From: Selaginella moellendorffii
Lineage: Eukaryota > Streptophyta > Lycopodiopsida > Selaginellales > Selaginellaceae
DNA: 64,000 nt
NCBI RefSeq assembly: GCF_000143415.4
Contig: NW_003314263.1
Coordinates: 4,277,946-4,341,945, forward strand
Direction: 5' to 3'
Positions 31,473 to 43,348 of this stretch are shown here, piece by piece (the stretch's first letter is position 1; every line of letters starts with the position of its first letter). A program made the translations under genes and the position numbers. The notes below the pieces were generated by a model. It worked only from the letters and a program-made list of their open reading frames with translations, had not been told where the DNA came from and did not search any database.

Positions 31473-32853
31473 TCATCCACCAATGTGGACCATGGGCCTG
31501 TTTGGTGTCTTTGCAAGCTCAAACATCCCAGCATGAGCTGCTTTCTTTCTCTTAACCTGCCAGGGAGGAAACGAATAGATACATATCAAGCCATTCTTAT
31601 GGATACTCGAGAACCCACCGCTAGACTGATGATTTGCTCGAGCTCATCACTGGGAACGCCACTTCTTAACGCGTCCCTTAGGCTAACCTGTAAGCAGTGA
31701 ATCAGTGAGAGATCATCGATCAGTTATACATGCAAAAGCACCTCGGCTGTTCCAAAGAGGCAGACTTTGAGATTTCCATCGGCCATTAGTCTCAACCGAT
31801 TGCATCCGCCGCAAAAGTGCTGTGTCATGGAGCTTATGAACGAGACAGAGCCTTGGTATCCCTCGATGTGGAAGTTCTTTGCAGTGTCGTTCGGATGATC
31901 ACAGTGACGCTTGAGAGACGGGTAACGTTGGGCCTTCACAGCGAGAGCTAGACTTAGAGTTTGATGGAAATTTTTTGGCTTACCAGCCTCGAATGCATCT
32001 CGGCGTAAGAGACTAGTTTCTTGGAGCTCCACACGTTTCCGTCAAACGGCATAAACTCGATAAACCGGACGTTGATCGGTTTGTGCCTTGTGAGCTCCGC
32101 AAAGTCGGCGAGTTCATCGTCATTGACGCCTCGCATCACTACACAATTGACCTGCTTGAACTTCAATCCCAGGGAAGGAAACCAACGAAGTCACACATGT
32201 ACCTTGACGGGATTATAGCCCAGCTCCACTGCCGCATCGATGGAGTCAAGAACACGATCATGGCCCTTGCGCCGCGTGAGGAGCTCGAACTTTGCCGGGA
32301 CCAGCGTGTCGAGACTGATGTTGAGCTGATTCAATCCTGCCTGCTTTAGCTGCGGCAGCTTGCGCTCCAGAACCAGGCCGTTGGTTGTCATGGCCAGAGT
32401 CTTGACACCGCTCAAGCCGCTCAAGCGATGGCATATGTCCGTCAAGTCCGCCCTCACGGTGGGCTCTCCTCCCGTGAGCCGTATCTTGTCCACGCCGCCG
32501 CCAACAAACACCTTGGCCAGAGCCACGATCTCGTCCTGCGACAGCAGGTGTGCGCCGGGCGTGAGCTTCACCCCTTCCTCGGGCATACAGTAGTGGCAGC
32601 GAAGGTTGCAGCGCTCCGTGAGAGAGATTCGCAGGTAATTGTGCCTCCTGCCGAAAGAGTCCACCAGCATATCCGACACACTCGGCCCCGCCTCGTCTTC
32701 TCGCTCCGCCGCCACACTGCTGCTGCTGCAGCTGCTACACGCGGCTTTCGTGGCCACGGATCTTCCGCCCCCGCGCCAGTGAAATCTGGAGGGGAATCTA
32801 CTCACCGCATCGCGCAATCCAGAGACGAGGCTCCTGTAGGATCTTGTCATCAT
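31473..32853 (-). CDS. CNX2: CNX2/MoaA, GTP 3',8-cyclase of molybdenum cofactor synthesis
   Basis: Five exons (32853-32203, 32151-31984, 31933-31742, 31687-31619, 31556-31473) give 387 aa, matching the usual length of about 390. The radical-SAM cluster motif CNLRCHYC is preceded by [20 protein letters not shown] (SAM binding) and AMTTNGLVL follow. The second C-terminal iron-sulfur cluster cysteines are in [11 protein letters not shown] and KVCLFG, and the C-terminus ends with the essential GG dipeptide (VHIGG). The N-terminal 55 residues are Arg/Ser-rich, as expected for a mitochondrial presequence. The enzyme converts GTP to 3',8-cyclo-GTP, the first committed step, followed by CNX3. Introns are 50-62 nt. 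Confidence 0.95.
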
Positions 32854-32900
32854 CGATTAAACCCTAAGAAGGAACGCGCCACATACATACGCCTCTTTGT
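32854..32900 (-). promoter_or_regulatory. Telo-box upstream of CNX2
   Basis: TTAAACCCTAAG (32857-32868) lies immediately before the CNX2 start on the minus strand. Telo-boxes are common in plant housekeeping promoters and 5' UTRs. Confidence 0.4.
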
Positions 32901-33149
32901 AATTTAAAATGGTAGGTCAAGGGGAAAAAGTAGCCCTTTTTCACCTTCGCGTAATTTCTTGTAATTTCGCCTCTTCGTTTCCACAGAGCCATGCCACCTT
33001 GGCTTGGGCGGCCCTTCGCAACAGCGTTACAGCACCCAAAATTAAAGTTGATCTCCAGCTTCCAAAGCTTTATATTAAGCCAAAATCCAAGCTATTATAT
33101 GTATTTCAATTTGACCAAGCACCTAGAAACGCTTATAGCCCCTTGGAGA

Positions 33150-35149
33150 TCATAGCGAGCCAGGGCGAGCTTGGCTGGCCTTCGCAACAGCAGTGGCGGC
33201 AGCACCACTTCCACGCCCAAAACTAAAGCCCCGAGTTCCGTCCGGCATTCGAGGACCTGGCGGCGGCTTTGCTACCATCGTTTCGCCAGTGGAAGGGCTG
33301 CAACTTATCTGTGGAGATGTCCCCAGCATGCCACCGTTGGCGTTGATCAATCCTCCTCCGCCTCTCCCTCGCCCTCGGCCCCCTCGTCCACGACCTCTTC
33401 CCCCGGCCTGCTGCTGGACTCCACGCTTTGCACTGTCTTTCTCCGTGTCAGGAGCTCCCGTTGCCTAAGAACACGAAAGTCAGTGACGAGAGGAGGGATG
33501 AAAAATGCCAGTACCGTTGTTTCATCTGTCGATAGTGATGCTTCTGAGGCGCCCTCACCTTTACTTTCCAGATCCTCTTCGTCCGTCGAAGACTTTCGGC
33601 CCTTGGCTCCATGATTGTGCTTGCTGGCAGGATACTGAAAACACTCCACAAGAGTTTTTCCTCAACTTCATCCAAAGCGAAGTCCATACCATTCGTCTGA
33701 GCAGAAGACGTACGTGAAGACCGCTCCTCCAGTTTCGTTGGTCAGTCAGCTCCGCAACCTGAGCAAGCCGATAAGATAATCCAAGTAGAAAAAAAAACAT
33801 TATCTGCATGACTTACAGCTTTCTCGGCTTGCTCCAGAGTCTCATACTCTACCAGAGCATGCAGCTTATTACTAACAACTCTGTCGGTTTTAGAGTGCTT
33901 CGCCAATGCAGCACTATTGACACTGTTTGCAGATCCTGGCTCGCACACTCTTACCATTTTCACGCTGCCAGAACACAACATGTCCAACATGAACAAGAGC
34001 CCTCAAAATCAGCGAGTACATACCTTCCAATCGTTCCAAATAGCTTTTCTAGGCTTTGTATGGAGTGATCCTCCGGCAGGTTCTCAGCTACGACTGTTCG
34101 TCCCTTTAAAACGTAAAACAGATCAGGTGGCTAGTTTCTAGCCAGTAGAAGGGCTTACCTGGATTTCGTCAAGGTCAATATCAGCAAGTGGCTCAGCCCG
34201 CCTCACTTTCTTCCCGTCTTCGCTGACTACCTGGAACATTTAAGAATTTCAGATACTTCTGGAATATTTGTGCGAACAACGTACAAGTTTGGAAGAGGAT
34301 CTTAGAGCTGCAGCTAAAGCACCGTAATTCTTTGTAAGCTGCTTGATCTTTCTGAACGATCCAATGATCGGTATCGGAACTGTCCAAAACGAAGGCTGTA
34401 AAAAGCTTGTTTCCACGAACAGAATAGGCGGGCCTTACCGAAACCTTCAGGATCCTTTTTGATGAACTTCATCAAGTAGTTATCTGTTGGAAGGTTGGCA
34501 TCACTGAAATAAAACTCCACCTATCACAAACCGTCAGCAGGAAAGACTATGTAGAAAGACAACGAGACTTCACCTGCTGGACGACTTGAGTGCGAGTATC
34601 TTCACTGAGAGCAGACGACTTCTGAGAGGACGATGGCACCGAAGCATTCTGGTCATCCACGTCCACAACCGAGGGAGCTTCCGGCGGAGATGGCTGGACT
34701 GGCACTGGTGGAAACGAGAGAACACCTGGCTGACCAGGCTGCAAAGCCGCGGGAGGAGGCTGAGGAGACGTCGCCTTGGGAACAAAGACCGGTGCTCCAG
34801 CATTTAGTTTGCTCAGAGAAATCTGCCGAGTGAGTGTTTGATTCTGCTGCTGCTGCTCGGGCACAACACCGGGATCACTCCCAGATCCGGTATCGACACT
34901 GGGTGTGTCCACGCCTTTTTGCGTTTCGGTGATGTCCGAATCCGATTTGGCAGTGCTCACTTCTGCCACTGCCTTTGCGAGCTCAGACTTTACGACCCAG
35001 ACGCCAGCCCCGCGATTCACCACCTTGTTGTGCTTTGGAGCAGCAAAAGCTGTGGTGGCGGCGGCGGCAGCAGTCATGGCGTTGTCGCTTCTCGATGGCG
35101 ATGATGACGATTCCGTTTGCTGCATCAAGGTTCCTCCTGATTCAGCCAT
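33150..35149 (-). CDS. La-related protein 6 (LARP6-type) with PAM2-like motif
   Basis: Nine exons (35149-34574, 34520-34439, 34379-34285, 34230-34159, 34103-34024, 33964-33817, 33758-33690, 33634-33515, 33464-33150) join in frame to 518 aa. The disordered N-terminus holds SKLNAGAPVFVPKA, a PAM2-type motif for poly(A)-binding protein. The La motif begins VEFYFSDANLPTDNYLM and continues FIKKDPEGFVP and GSFRKIKQLT. An RRM follows (RTVVAENLPEDHS ... HALVEYETLEQAEKA), then the LARP6-specific WRSGLHVRLLLRRM. The tail has an RG-rich run and the LSA/SUZ-C-like PPGPRMPDGTRGFSFGRG. LARP6 proteins bind mRNA and steer its translation or localisation. All introns are about 50-60 nt with GT-AG borders. Confidence 0.93.
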
Positions 35150-35199
35150 GGATCGATCGGCGTCAGCGATGGAATGACCTAAACGGGTGAGCTACGATT

Positions 35200-35620
35200 C
35201 CAAAAACCCTAGTGAAAGAAGAAGGCCGCCATACCTCACCAGTGGCCGCCAGGCAATGAATTCAACTGTGCCCTCGCCGCGCCCGCCGCCGCGCCAATGG
35301 ATCGATCCACGGAATGGAGGAAGGAGACCGCGAATGGCAGCGATCGATCGATGGACTGGCGGTGTGTGTGCGTGACACTCGCTCCGTCTGTGGCTATGGC
35401 GATGAAGCTCCGAGCGATGATGCCCTAGTGGCGGTGGCGGCAGAGAGAGGGGGAGGGTCGCGCCGCGCCTCCTTCCCCTTCTAGACACACTACATGTCCT
35501 CCGTTTTATACTGGCACGTCAGCCGTACAGGTGGTCGTGTTGTCCATTTCGATCCACCGTACGGACATTTTCTTTTTTGCCTATAGTGTGCCCTAGATTT
35601 CGGGTTTTAGGGTTTTAGCG
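35200..35620. promoter_or_regulatory. Divergent spacer between LARP6 and EF-G with telo-boxes on both sides
   Basis: AAACCCTAG at 35204-35212 lies upstream of LARP6, and TTTTAGGGTTTTA at 35605-35617 lies directly before the EF-G start. The 471-bp spacer must serve as a bidirectional promoter region. No TATA box is obvious. Confidence 0.45.
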
Positions 35621-38600
35621 ATGAGCAGCACGAGGAGAGCGGCAAATGCCGCATTCCAGGTCTGGCACCAGCGCTCCTTCTCTTCCGGTTGGATTTCGGC
35701 GCTGCTGTCGAGAGGGAATCTTCCTCCTCCTCTGGCTGCTCCATTTTCCCCATGGATCCAGGCGCGCTACATGGCCGCTCTTGCTCGCCCCGCCGCACTG
35801 GATCAGTCGTGGCGAGACACGATGAACAAGATCCGAAATATCGGAATCTCGGCTCACATAGACTCTGGCAAGACGACTCTTACGGAGCGCATCTTGTTCT
35901 ACACCGGGCGGATCGATTCCATCCACGAGGTGCGTGGCAAGGATGGCGTCGGCGCCAAGATGGATTCCATGGACCTGGAGCGCGAGAAAGGGATCACCAT
36001 CCAGTCCGCAGCGACGCACTGCGTTTGGGGTGACCACCAGGTGAGATGGACGTTTTTCATTCCCTTACAAAGTTTCGACTTTGTTTCTTTCTAGATCAAC
36101 ATCATCGATACTCCTGGGCACGTCGACTTTACGATCGAAGTGGAGCGAGCTTTGCGCGTGCTGGATGGCGCAATTCTTGTGCTGTGCAGCGTGAGTGGTG
36201 TGCAAAGCCAGTCCATTACTGTAGACCGGCAAATGAAGAGATACGATGTACCTCGTCTGGCGTTCATCAACAAGCTCGATCGCGCTGGTGCCGATCCATG
36301 GAGAGTTATCGAACAGGTGAAAACTCTAGGTGCATCCTTTCGTTCTTTATAATTGTTTGTTTCTTTTGGCAAATTAGCTTAGGAGCAAGCTGCGCCATAA
36401 CTGTGCCGCTGTGCAAATGCCAATTGGTCTTGAGGGCGAACATCGGGGTCTCGTTGATCTCATCCACGAAAGAGCGTTTTATTTTGAAGGAGCTCACGGG
36501 TTCGTGTGTTTATTACTTTAGACGTATTTCAACAAACATCTTCGTACAGGGAAAAACTTGTCCAGAAGGAAATCCCTCCCGAGCTAATGAAAGAGGCAGC
36601 TGACAGGCGGCGAGCACTTATTGAAATTGTGTCGGAAGTTGATGACGATCTTGCAGAAAGATTTGTCAACGACGAACCGATAACGCCAGCTGAACTTGAA
36701 GTAAGATGTCTGCATTTTCTTTTTTTGTTATGAGCTCGGCAGGATTGCTTGGTTTACAGGCGGCGATTCGACGAGCTACAATAGCGTTACGGTTCACTCC
36801 AGTTTTTATGGGTAGTGCCTTCAAGAACAAGGTGATGGTCATGGTCATCATTCATGGGTTCTGTAAACGAAAGTTTTGGTGCAGGGTGTCCAACTGCTTT
36901 TGAACGGAGTGTGCTCATTTCTGCCGTGTCCCACCGAGGTCTCAAATTACGCCTTGGATCAAAATAAGAAGGAAGAAAAGGTCAGCCTGATGAACTTGTA
37001 ACATTGAGTTTTGTTTGATGTTTTATTGTTTCTAGGTTGCGATAACTGGGTCTCCAACTGGTCCCTTCGTAGCTCTGGCCTTCAAACTTGAAGAAGGCCG
37101 GTTTGGACAGCTGACGTATTTGAGGTAATGGCTGTTCTTCATTTCAAGTTGATATCTAGCAATCTTCGTTTAGAATTTATGAAGGCACAATTAGGCGTGG
37201 GGAGAATCTACTCAATGTTGTTACTGGCAAGAAAGTTAAAGTCAGTAACATCGGTTGCCATTCTATCCTTTTGCTGAGCATGACTCTGGCCATTGCAGGT
37301 TCCAAGACTGGTGAAAATGCACGCAGATGACATGGAGGTAACTTGTCTTTCGTATTTTATCTAGCTCAGTCTTGCTGGACAGGACATCCAATCGGCACAT
37401 GCTGGAGAAATTGTTGCAATGTTTGGGATAGAGTGTTCGTCAGGTTCTGCTTGATTGATGCTTGCTTGTGCATCTTGAGGTTATTATCGTTGGGTTTTCC
37501 AGGCGATACCTTCACTGACGGTTCAGTAAGGTATACAATGACGTCGATGACTGTTCCCGAACCGGTCATGTCTCTCGCGATCGCTGTTTCGTCAAAGGAT
37601 GCATCAGCTCAGGTTCACAATGTCTTCTATTTGGTTTTTACACAAGCCGATTCTTTTGTATGGCAGTTTTCCAAGGCGCTGAACCGATTTCAGAAGGAAG
37701 ATCCTACCTTCCGTGTTAAGCTAGATCCGGAAAGTGGACAGGTATGGATGTTGTATGCTTCAGTAATATTTTTTCTGACCGTTTGTCTCGTTTCAGACCC
37801 TCATTTCGGGGATGGGGGAGCTGCATCTTGACATTTACGTGGAACGCATGAAGAGAGAATATAAGGTTGACAGGTGCACTTCTGTTTTGCTCTTCATGAC
37901 GCTGAAGCTATCAGGTAGAAGCAAGTGTTGGCAAGCCTCAAGTGAACTTCAGAGAGGCCATCAGCACCAGGGCGGATTTCAACTATTTACACAAGAAGCA
38001 AAGTGGTGGCCAGGGTCAATACGGTCGCGTGGAAGGGTGAGCTTCTCTTGCTTTTCCATGGCTACTATACTAATCTTGCTGGATAAATAAACAGCTACAT
38101 TGAACCGCTTCCAGAGGATTCCGAAGTCAAGTTTGAGTTTAAAAATATGCTTGTCGGTCAAGCAATTCCAAACAGCTACATTCCTTCAATCGAAAAGGGA
38201 TTCATCGAGGCTTGCAACTCGTAAGCTAGTGTTTGTACTCGTGCTCCTGGTGATTGACAAAACGGCTGCTTTCTTTTGCCAGGGGCTCATTGATTGGCCA
38301 CCCCGTTGAAGGAATTCGTATTGTCCTGACCGACGGTGCTGCTCATGCGGTAGATTCCAGTGAGCTTGCTTTCAAGCTGGCTGCTCTGTACGCATTTAGA
38401 CAGGTAAAACACATCCCTTATTGTTATAAACTTTTGATAGAACACGTGCCGTTTTGCTGTCTAGTGTTACCCTGCTGCCGATCCTGTCATTCTAGAACCA
38501 GTCATGCTTGTCGAGATCAAAGCCCCGACGGAGTTCCAGGGACCTGTGGTTGGCGACATCAACAGGTATGGCATTAGCGTTAGTTCTTCTCTTGCTCTAA

Positions 38601-38953
38601 CACCACGGCGGCGACAGGCGCAAGGGCATGATCGTCAACAGCGAGCAAGAGGGCGACGATGCGGTTATCACGTGTCACGTAAGTCTTTCGTGCCCGAGTT
38701 GTATCAGCTAACCTTTTGTTCTGGATTTCCAGATTCCTCTCAACAACATGTTTGGATACTCGACGTCGCTGCGATCAATGACTCAGGTTTGTCAATCTCA
38801 GAGTTTGTGTAGGTGTCCACATTAAAAATGTGTCACGGTAAGCAGGGTAAAGGAGAGTTTACAATGGAGTACTACAAGCACTTGGGTGTGTCGGCCGAGG
38901 TCCAAAGGCAGCTAGAGACGAGCCACAAGAAGGGCAGCGATGACAAGAAATAA
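35621..38953 (+). CDS. Mitochondrial elongation factor G (EF-G1 type)
   Basis: A multi-exon gene with about 15 short introns (first exon 35621-36040, second from 36095). The N-terminus ([20 protein letters not shown]) looks like a mitochondrial presequence. The GTPase motifs are all present: [13 protein letters not shown] (G1), [10 protein letters not shown] (G2), [12 protein letters not shown] (G3), [14 protein letters not shown] (G4). Domain II is seen in [20 protein letters not shown], domain III in [20 protein letters not shown], domain IV in VNFREAIS and [17 protein letters not shown], and domain V in [20 protein letters not shown] and [23 protein letters not shown]1 moves tRNA and mRNA through the mitochondrial ribosome after peptide bond formation. 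The stop is followed at once by an AATAAA polyadenylation-like signal. Confidence 0.93.
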
Positions 38954-39061
38954 AAAATACTAGGAATCATTTGATCGATTCGATCACGAGCACACAACAC
39001 TAATTTAAACGAAAGTGTAATAAATTTGAATTCCCCGCCATTTTGGTTTAGGGTTCTTGCG

Positions 39062-39504
39062 ATGGAGGAGGCTGGATCGCCCGAGTCGAGCAAGAAGCGG
39101 CAGCGGGAGGCGAGCGCCGAGATGGAAGCCAGCATCCAGCAGATCCAGCACAAGATCGAGCAGTTCACGCAGCAGGTACTTGGCGATAAATTCCCCCCTC
39201 CGCCAGCTTGCTCGATCGAGATTACATAGGTGTCTGGTCTCTTGGAGGCCGGGAAGTCCTTCTTCACCGAAGTAGCCAGCGCGTTCGAGGAGAGCGTCGT
39301 CCAGTATCCTTGATCTCCTATCGATCGCTTGCGTTTTCTTCCCTTGATCTCTCGCGCAGATTGCACCAGAAGCAAGTGGAGAAATGGGAGGAGGAGATTG
39401 GGATGCTGCGCGCCGTGGATGCCGTCAACGAGGAGATGAGCGCCAGGCTGAGCAACGCGCAATCGCTCATCAGCAGCACCGTCACAGCTGTGGATCACGA
39501 GTAG
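39062..39504 (+). CDS. Small coiled-coil protein, 110 aa
   Basis: Three exons (39062-39175, 39230-39303, 39360-39504) join in frame with short GT-AG introns. The protein is hydrophilic and mostly helical: MEASIQQIQHKIEQFTQQV, GKSFFTEVASAFEESVV, HQKQVEKWEEEIGMLRAVD and NEEMSARLSNAQSLISS form heptad-like stretches. I do not recognise the family; a subunit of a larger complex is plausible. It lies 108 bp after the EF-G stop and 95 bp before the DYW-PPR start, all on the plus strand. A telo-box (GGTTTAGGGTTC, 39045-39056) directly precedes the start. Confidence 0.7.
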
Positions 39505-39599
39505 AAATTTAAAATGGAGCTAGATTTTGCTCAAGAACCCTAAAATGCCAGGGAAATCTCTCTCTTCCAGGGTTCTAGGCCAGGGTTCAAGATGGAGCG

Positions 39600-42407
39600 A
39601 TGCAGGTAGCGCGGTCAGGCGCCGCCGCAGCATCATCACTGCGACGAGCAGCAATCCAGCGCCTTGGCGTGGAGGATTTGACGGCGGCAGTGTCGCGGAT
39701 CATCGCGGATCAAGGCCACTGCGCGCCCAGTACTTACGGCTGCCTCCTCCAGGCATGCGGTCGGCTGCGCGCCCTCAAGCAGGGCCAGCGCCTCCACGCT
39801 CACATCCTCTCGCGGCGCATCGACCTCCACAACCACAGCTTCCTCGCCAGCGATCTCATCGTCATGCACGCCAAATGTGGCAACCTCGCCGAGGCAGAGG
39901 CCCTGGCGGATCGATTCGCGAGCGTCTACTCGTGCACGGCCATGATCCGGGCGTGGATGGAGCACGGCCGCCCCGACAAGGCCATGGAGCTCTTCGATCG
40001 GATGGAAGTGAGGCCCAATTGCCACGCACTCATCGCGCTCGTCAACGCGTGTTCTTGCCTGGGCAATCTGGCAGCGGGGCGGAGAATCCATTCGCAGATC
40101 AGCGACCGCGACTTCGAGGAGAACTCCGTACTGGGCAATGCGCTCATCAGCATGTATAGCAAGTGTGGGAGCCTCATCGACGCGAAACAGGCCTTCGATC
40201 GGTTGCCAAGAGCTTCCAAGCGCGACGTCGTGACTTGGAATGCCATGATCTCGGCGTTCCTCCGCAATGGATCCGCGCGAGAGGCGCTCCAGCTGTTCCG
40301 GGACATGGACCGCGACGGAGCTCCGCCACCCAACAGCGTCACCTTTGTCAGCGTCCTGGATTCGTGCGTGGAGGCGGGGCTCTTGTCGCTCGAGGACGTG
40401 AGGGCGATCCACGGCAGGATCGTGGGCGCTGGGATCGAGAGGGAGGCCTTCGTTCGCACGGCGCTGGTGGACAGCTATGGGAAACTTGGCAGCCTCGACG
40501 ACGCGTGGGAAGTGTTCCTCCGGAAGGGCGACGAGGAGCCCAGCACCAGTCTGGTGACATGCTCGGCCATGATCTCGGCGTGCTGGCAGAATGGATGGCC
40601 CCAGGAGTCACTCCGGCTCTTCTTCGCGATGAACTTGGAAGGAACAAAGCCCAGTGGAGTGACGCTCGTCTCGGTGCTCAATGCCTGCTCCATGCTGCAG
40701 GTTGGGTCGGCCACCGCATTCGTTCTCGAGCAGGCCATGGAGGTCGTCTCGGCCACCAGGGACAACGTTCTCGGCACGACGCTGCTCACCACTTACGCTC
40801 GATCCAACGACTTGCCGCGAGCAAGAGCCACGTTTGATGCCATCCAGAGTCCCGACGTCGTGTCGTGGAACGCCATGGCTGCGGCCTATCTCCAGCACCA
40901 CCGTTCCCGAGAGGCGCTCGTTCTGTTCGAGCGAATGCTGCTGGAAGGCGTGAGACCAAGTGTTGCAACCTTCATCACTGCTCTCACTGCCTGTGCTGCC
41001 TATCCTCCTCAAACCGCTAGCGCGATTGGGAAGAGGATTCAGTCGCTGCTGGAGGAGGCCGGGCTCGAGGGAGACACTGCAGTCGCCAACGCCACCCTCA
41101 ACATGTACGCCAAGTGTGGAAGCTTGGCTGATGCTCGGGCCGTGTTTGAAAGGATATCTCCCGCTCGCCGGGACTGTATCACCTGGAACTCGATGCTGGC
41201 GGCCTACGGACACCACGGGCTTGGAAAGGAGGCGTTTGAGCTCTTCCAGGCGATGGAGGCCGAGAAGCTGGTGAAACCAAACAAGGTGACTTTCGTTGCG
41301 GTTTTGGACGCGAGTACTAGCCGGACGAGCATCGCCCAAGGCCGGGAGATCCACGCCCGTGTCGTGAGCAACGGGTTTGAGTCGGACACCGTGATCCAAA
41401 ACGCGCTGCTCAACATGTATGCCAAGTGCGGAAGCTTGGACGACGCACAAGCCATCTTTGACAAGTCGAGTAGCAACCAAGAGGACGTGATCGCTTGGAC
41501 GAGCCTGATCGCCGGGTACGCGCAGTATGGCCAGGCGGAGAGGGCTCTCAAGCTGTTTTGGACGATGCAGCAGCAGGGCGTGAGGCCCAACCACGTAACT
41601 TTCATCAGTGCTCTCACAGCTTGCAACCATGGTGGGAAGCTCGAGCAAGGATGCGAGCTCCTGTCCGGCATGACACCCGACCACGGCATCCTTCCCGCCT
41701 CCAAGCACTTCAGCTGCATCGTCGATCTGCTGGGACGGTGTGGGCGACTGGACGAGGCCGAGAAGCTGCTGGAAAGGACGTCCCAAGCCGACGTGATCAC
41801 CTGGATGGCTCTTCTCGATGCTTGCAAGAACAGCAAGGAGCTGGAGAGAGGAGAGCGCTGCGCGGAGCGGATAATGCAGCTCGACCCCGAGGTGGCGTCG
41901 AGTTACATCGTTCTGGCGAGCATGTATGCTGCTGCGGGTCGGTGGAATGAGGCCGCCACTATCCGCAAGACAATGCTGGACAAAGGAATTCGAGCAGACC
42001 CCGGCTGCAGTGCTGTGGAGGTGAACCAGGAGCTGCATTCTTTCTCGGCCGGAGATAAGTCCCATCCCAAGTCGGAGGAGATCTACTTGGAACTGGAACG
42101 GCTTCACTGGAGTATCAAGGCCGCTGGCTACGTCGCTGACACTGGGCTGGTGCTGCACGATGTGAGCCAGGAGCACAAGGAGAGGCTGCTCATGAGGCAC
42201 AGTGAGAAGCTGGCGATTGCATTTGGACTGATGAGCACCCCCAGTGGATCACCCCTCAGAGTGATCAAGAACCTCCGCGTCTGCAGCGACTGCCATACAG
42301 CAACCAAGTTGATATCCAAGGTGACTGGACGTGACATCCTGATGAGAGACTCGAGTCGCTACCACCACTTCACCAGCGGAACCTGCTCGTGTGGTGATTA
42401 CTGGTGA
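39600..42407 (+). CDS. PLS-DYW pentatricopeptide RNA-editing factor
   Basis: A single exon of 935 aa. The N-terminus (MQVARSGAAAASSLRRAAIQ) is Ala/Arg/Ser-rich, like an organelle targeting peptide. A long array of P, L and S repeats follows (YAKCGSLxDAxxxFxx and VSWNAMxxAYxQ motifs, about 20 repeats). E and E+ domains end near ELHSFSAGDKSHPKSEEIY. The DYW deaminase shows the catalytic HSEKLAIAFGL (HxE), zinc ligands VCSDCHTATKL and the terminal CSCGDYW. Such proteins change specific C to U in chloroplast or mitochondrial RNA. Every canonical catalytic residue is visible, so it is probably an active site-specific editor. Its target cannot be read from here. Confidence 0.95.
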   Translation: MQVARSGAAAASSLRRAAIQRLGVEDLTAAVSRIIADQGHCAPSTYGCLLQACGRLRALKQGQRLHAHILSRRIDLHNHSFLASDLIVMHAKCGNLAEAEALADRFASVYSCTAMIRAWMEHGRPDKAMELFDRMEVRPNCHALIALVNACSCLGNLAAGRRIHSQISDRDFEENSVLGNALISMYSKCGSLIDAKQAFDRLPRASKRDVVTWNAMISAFLRNGSAREALQLFRDMDRDGAPPPNSVTFVSVLDSCVEAGLLSLEDVRAIHGRIVGAGIEREAFVRTALVDSYGKLGSLDDAWEVFLRKGDEEPSTSLVTCSAMISACWQNGWPQESLRLFFAMNLEGTKPSGVTLVSVLNACSMLQVGSATAFVLEQAMEVVSATRDNVLGTTLLTTYARSNDLPRARATFDAIQSPDVVSWNAMAAAYLQHHRSREALVLFERMLLEGVRPSVATFITALTACAAYPPQTASAIGKRIQSLLEEAGLEGDTAVANATLNMYAKCGSLADARAVFERISPARRDCITWNSMLAAYGHHGLGKEAFELFQAMEAEKLVKPNKVTFVAVLDASTSRTSIAQGREIHARVVSNGFESDTVIQNALLNMYAKCGSLDDAQAIFDKSSSNQEDVIAWTSLIAGYAQYGQAERALKLFWTMQQQGVRPNHVTFISALTACNHGGKLEQGCELLSGMTPDHGILPASKHFSCIVDLLGRCGRLDEAEKLLERTSQADVITWMALLDACKNSKELERGERCAERIMQLDPEVASSYIVLASMYAAAGRWNEAATIRKTMLDKGIRADPGCSAVEVNQELHSFSAGDKSHPKSEEIYLELERLHWSIKAAGYVADTGLVLHDVSQEHKERLLMRHSEKLAIAFGLMSTPSGSPLRVIKNLRVCSDCHTATKLISKVTGRDILMRDSSRYHHFTSGTCSCGDYW

Positions 42408-42441
42408 CGAAACAGACACAGATTGGGCCGACTAGCGCTAC

Positions 42442-43348
42442 TTATGGCTGATAGGAGATGGAGTACGAGCCTGTTTCCGGGTCCTTAACGCTCTTGAAAT
42501 TGTCAACGCTCATACCAAATCGACCCAGGACAGAGTTTCCAAGCTCCTTGAGCTTCCCTGGAGTCCAGGTTATTAGTCTCCATTCTCATCAACCAAAAAG
42601 CTTACCCAGCATCTCTTCTTTCATCTTTTCACGTCGCTCGGCTACAACTGGTTCTAATCGTCTCACCGCCTTGGCTGCTTCTTTATTTGCCGGATCAAGC
42701 TCCAGCACCTTCTTCATATCTGTAATGATCAAGTAAGAGGTTGTCCGCCAAGGAAGAAAGCTTAGCTTAGCCTACCGGCAAGGGCGTCTTCTAGCTTGTC
42801 CACTTTTTCGTGAGCTTGCGCTCTCCTTAAGAATGCCTTGATGTAAGCCGGATTCAATTCGATGGCTTTGGAACTCTCGTGAACTGCTTCTTCGTACTCG
42901 TCCTGCCAGCAAAAGAAAAGCAAAGTGATGAGAATCAAAAAGAGCAACACCCAAGCTCCCTCACAATCTGTAGATAACACATTGCCCGGTTACACAGACA
43001 CATTGAGCAGATTTCCTTTGCATTTGTGTTGTTGTTGTCAGCCAAGAGCTCCAAAGCACCTTGGTAGGCCGCGAGCGCGTCTCGATACCTCCCTTGCGCG
43101 TACGCCGCATTCCCCTCGGCCTTGGCACGCTCTGCCAGGGGAACATCCCTCTGGAAACAAGGGGCCAGTCGGGAATCGGGATCAATCAATCGACCTGGAA
43201 TCTCTCTCACCTCGCGCTGCTGATCCTCCGTCAGTGCGTCCTCGAACCGATCCTCGCCATCGCTAGCCGTCTCCCACCCCTCGGCGGCGACGCCGGGCGG
43301 CGCCCTCTTCGTCTCCTCCTCCTCCTCCTCTTCTTGGATTCGCACCAT
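42442..43348 (-). CDS. TTC1-like tetratricopeptide protein
   Basis: Four exons (43348-42965, 42902-42776, 42719-42606, 42557-42442) give 246 aa. An acidic N-terminus (MVRIQEEEEEEETKR) precedes three TPR helices pairs: AERAKAEGNAAYAQGRYRDA, then NRAMCYLQIDEYEEAVHESS with KAIELNPAYIKAFLRRAQAH, then DALADMKKVLELDPANKEA. The C-terminus has the TTC1-type ending LGKLKELGNSVLGRFGMSVD followed by NFKSVKDPETGSYSISYQP. TTC1-like proteins are co-chaperone adapters. The stop codon lies only 34 bp from that of the convergent DYW-PPR gene, so the two 3' UTRs must overlap. Confidence 0.9.

Noticed and set aside
40608-42200. 530-codon open frame on the minus strand
   Set aside because: It is antisense to the DYW-PPR gene, has no family motifs and arises from GC-rich third positions.
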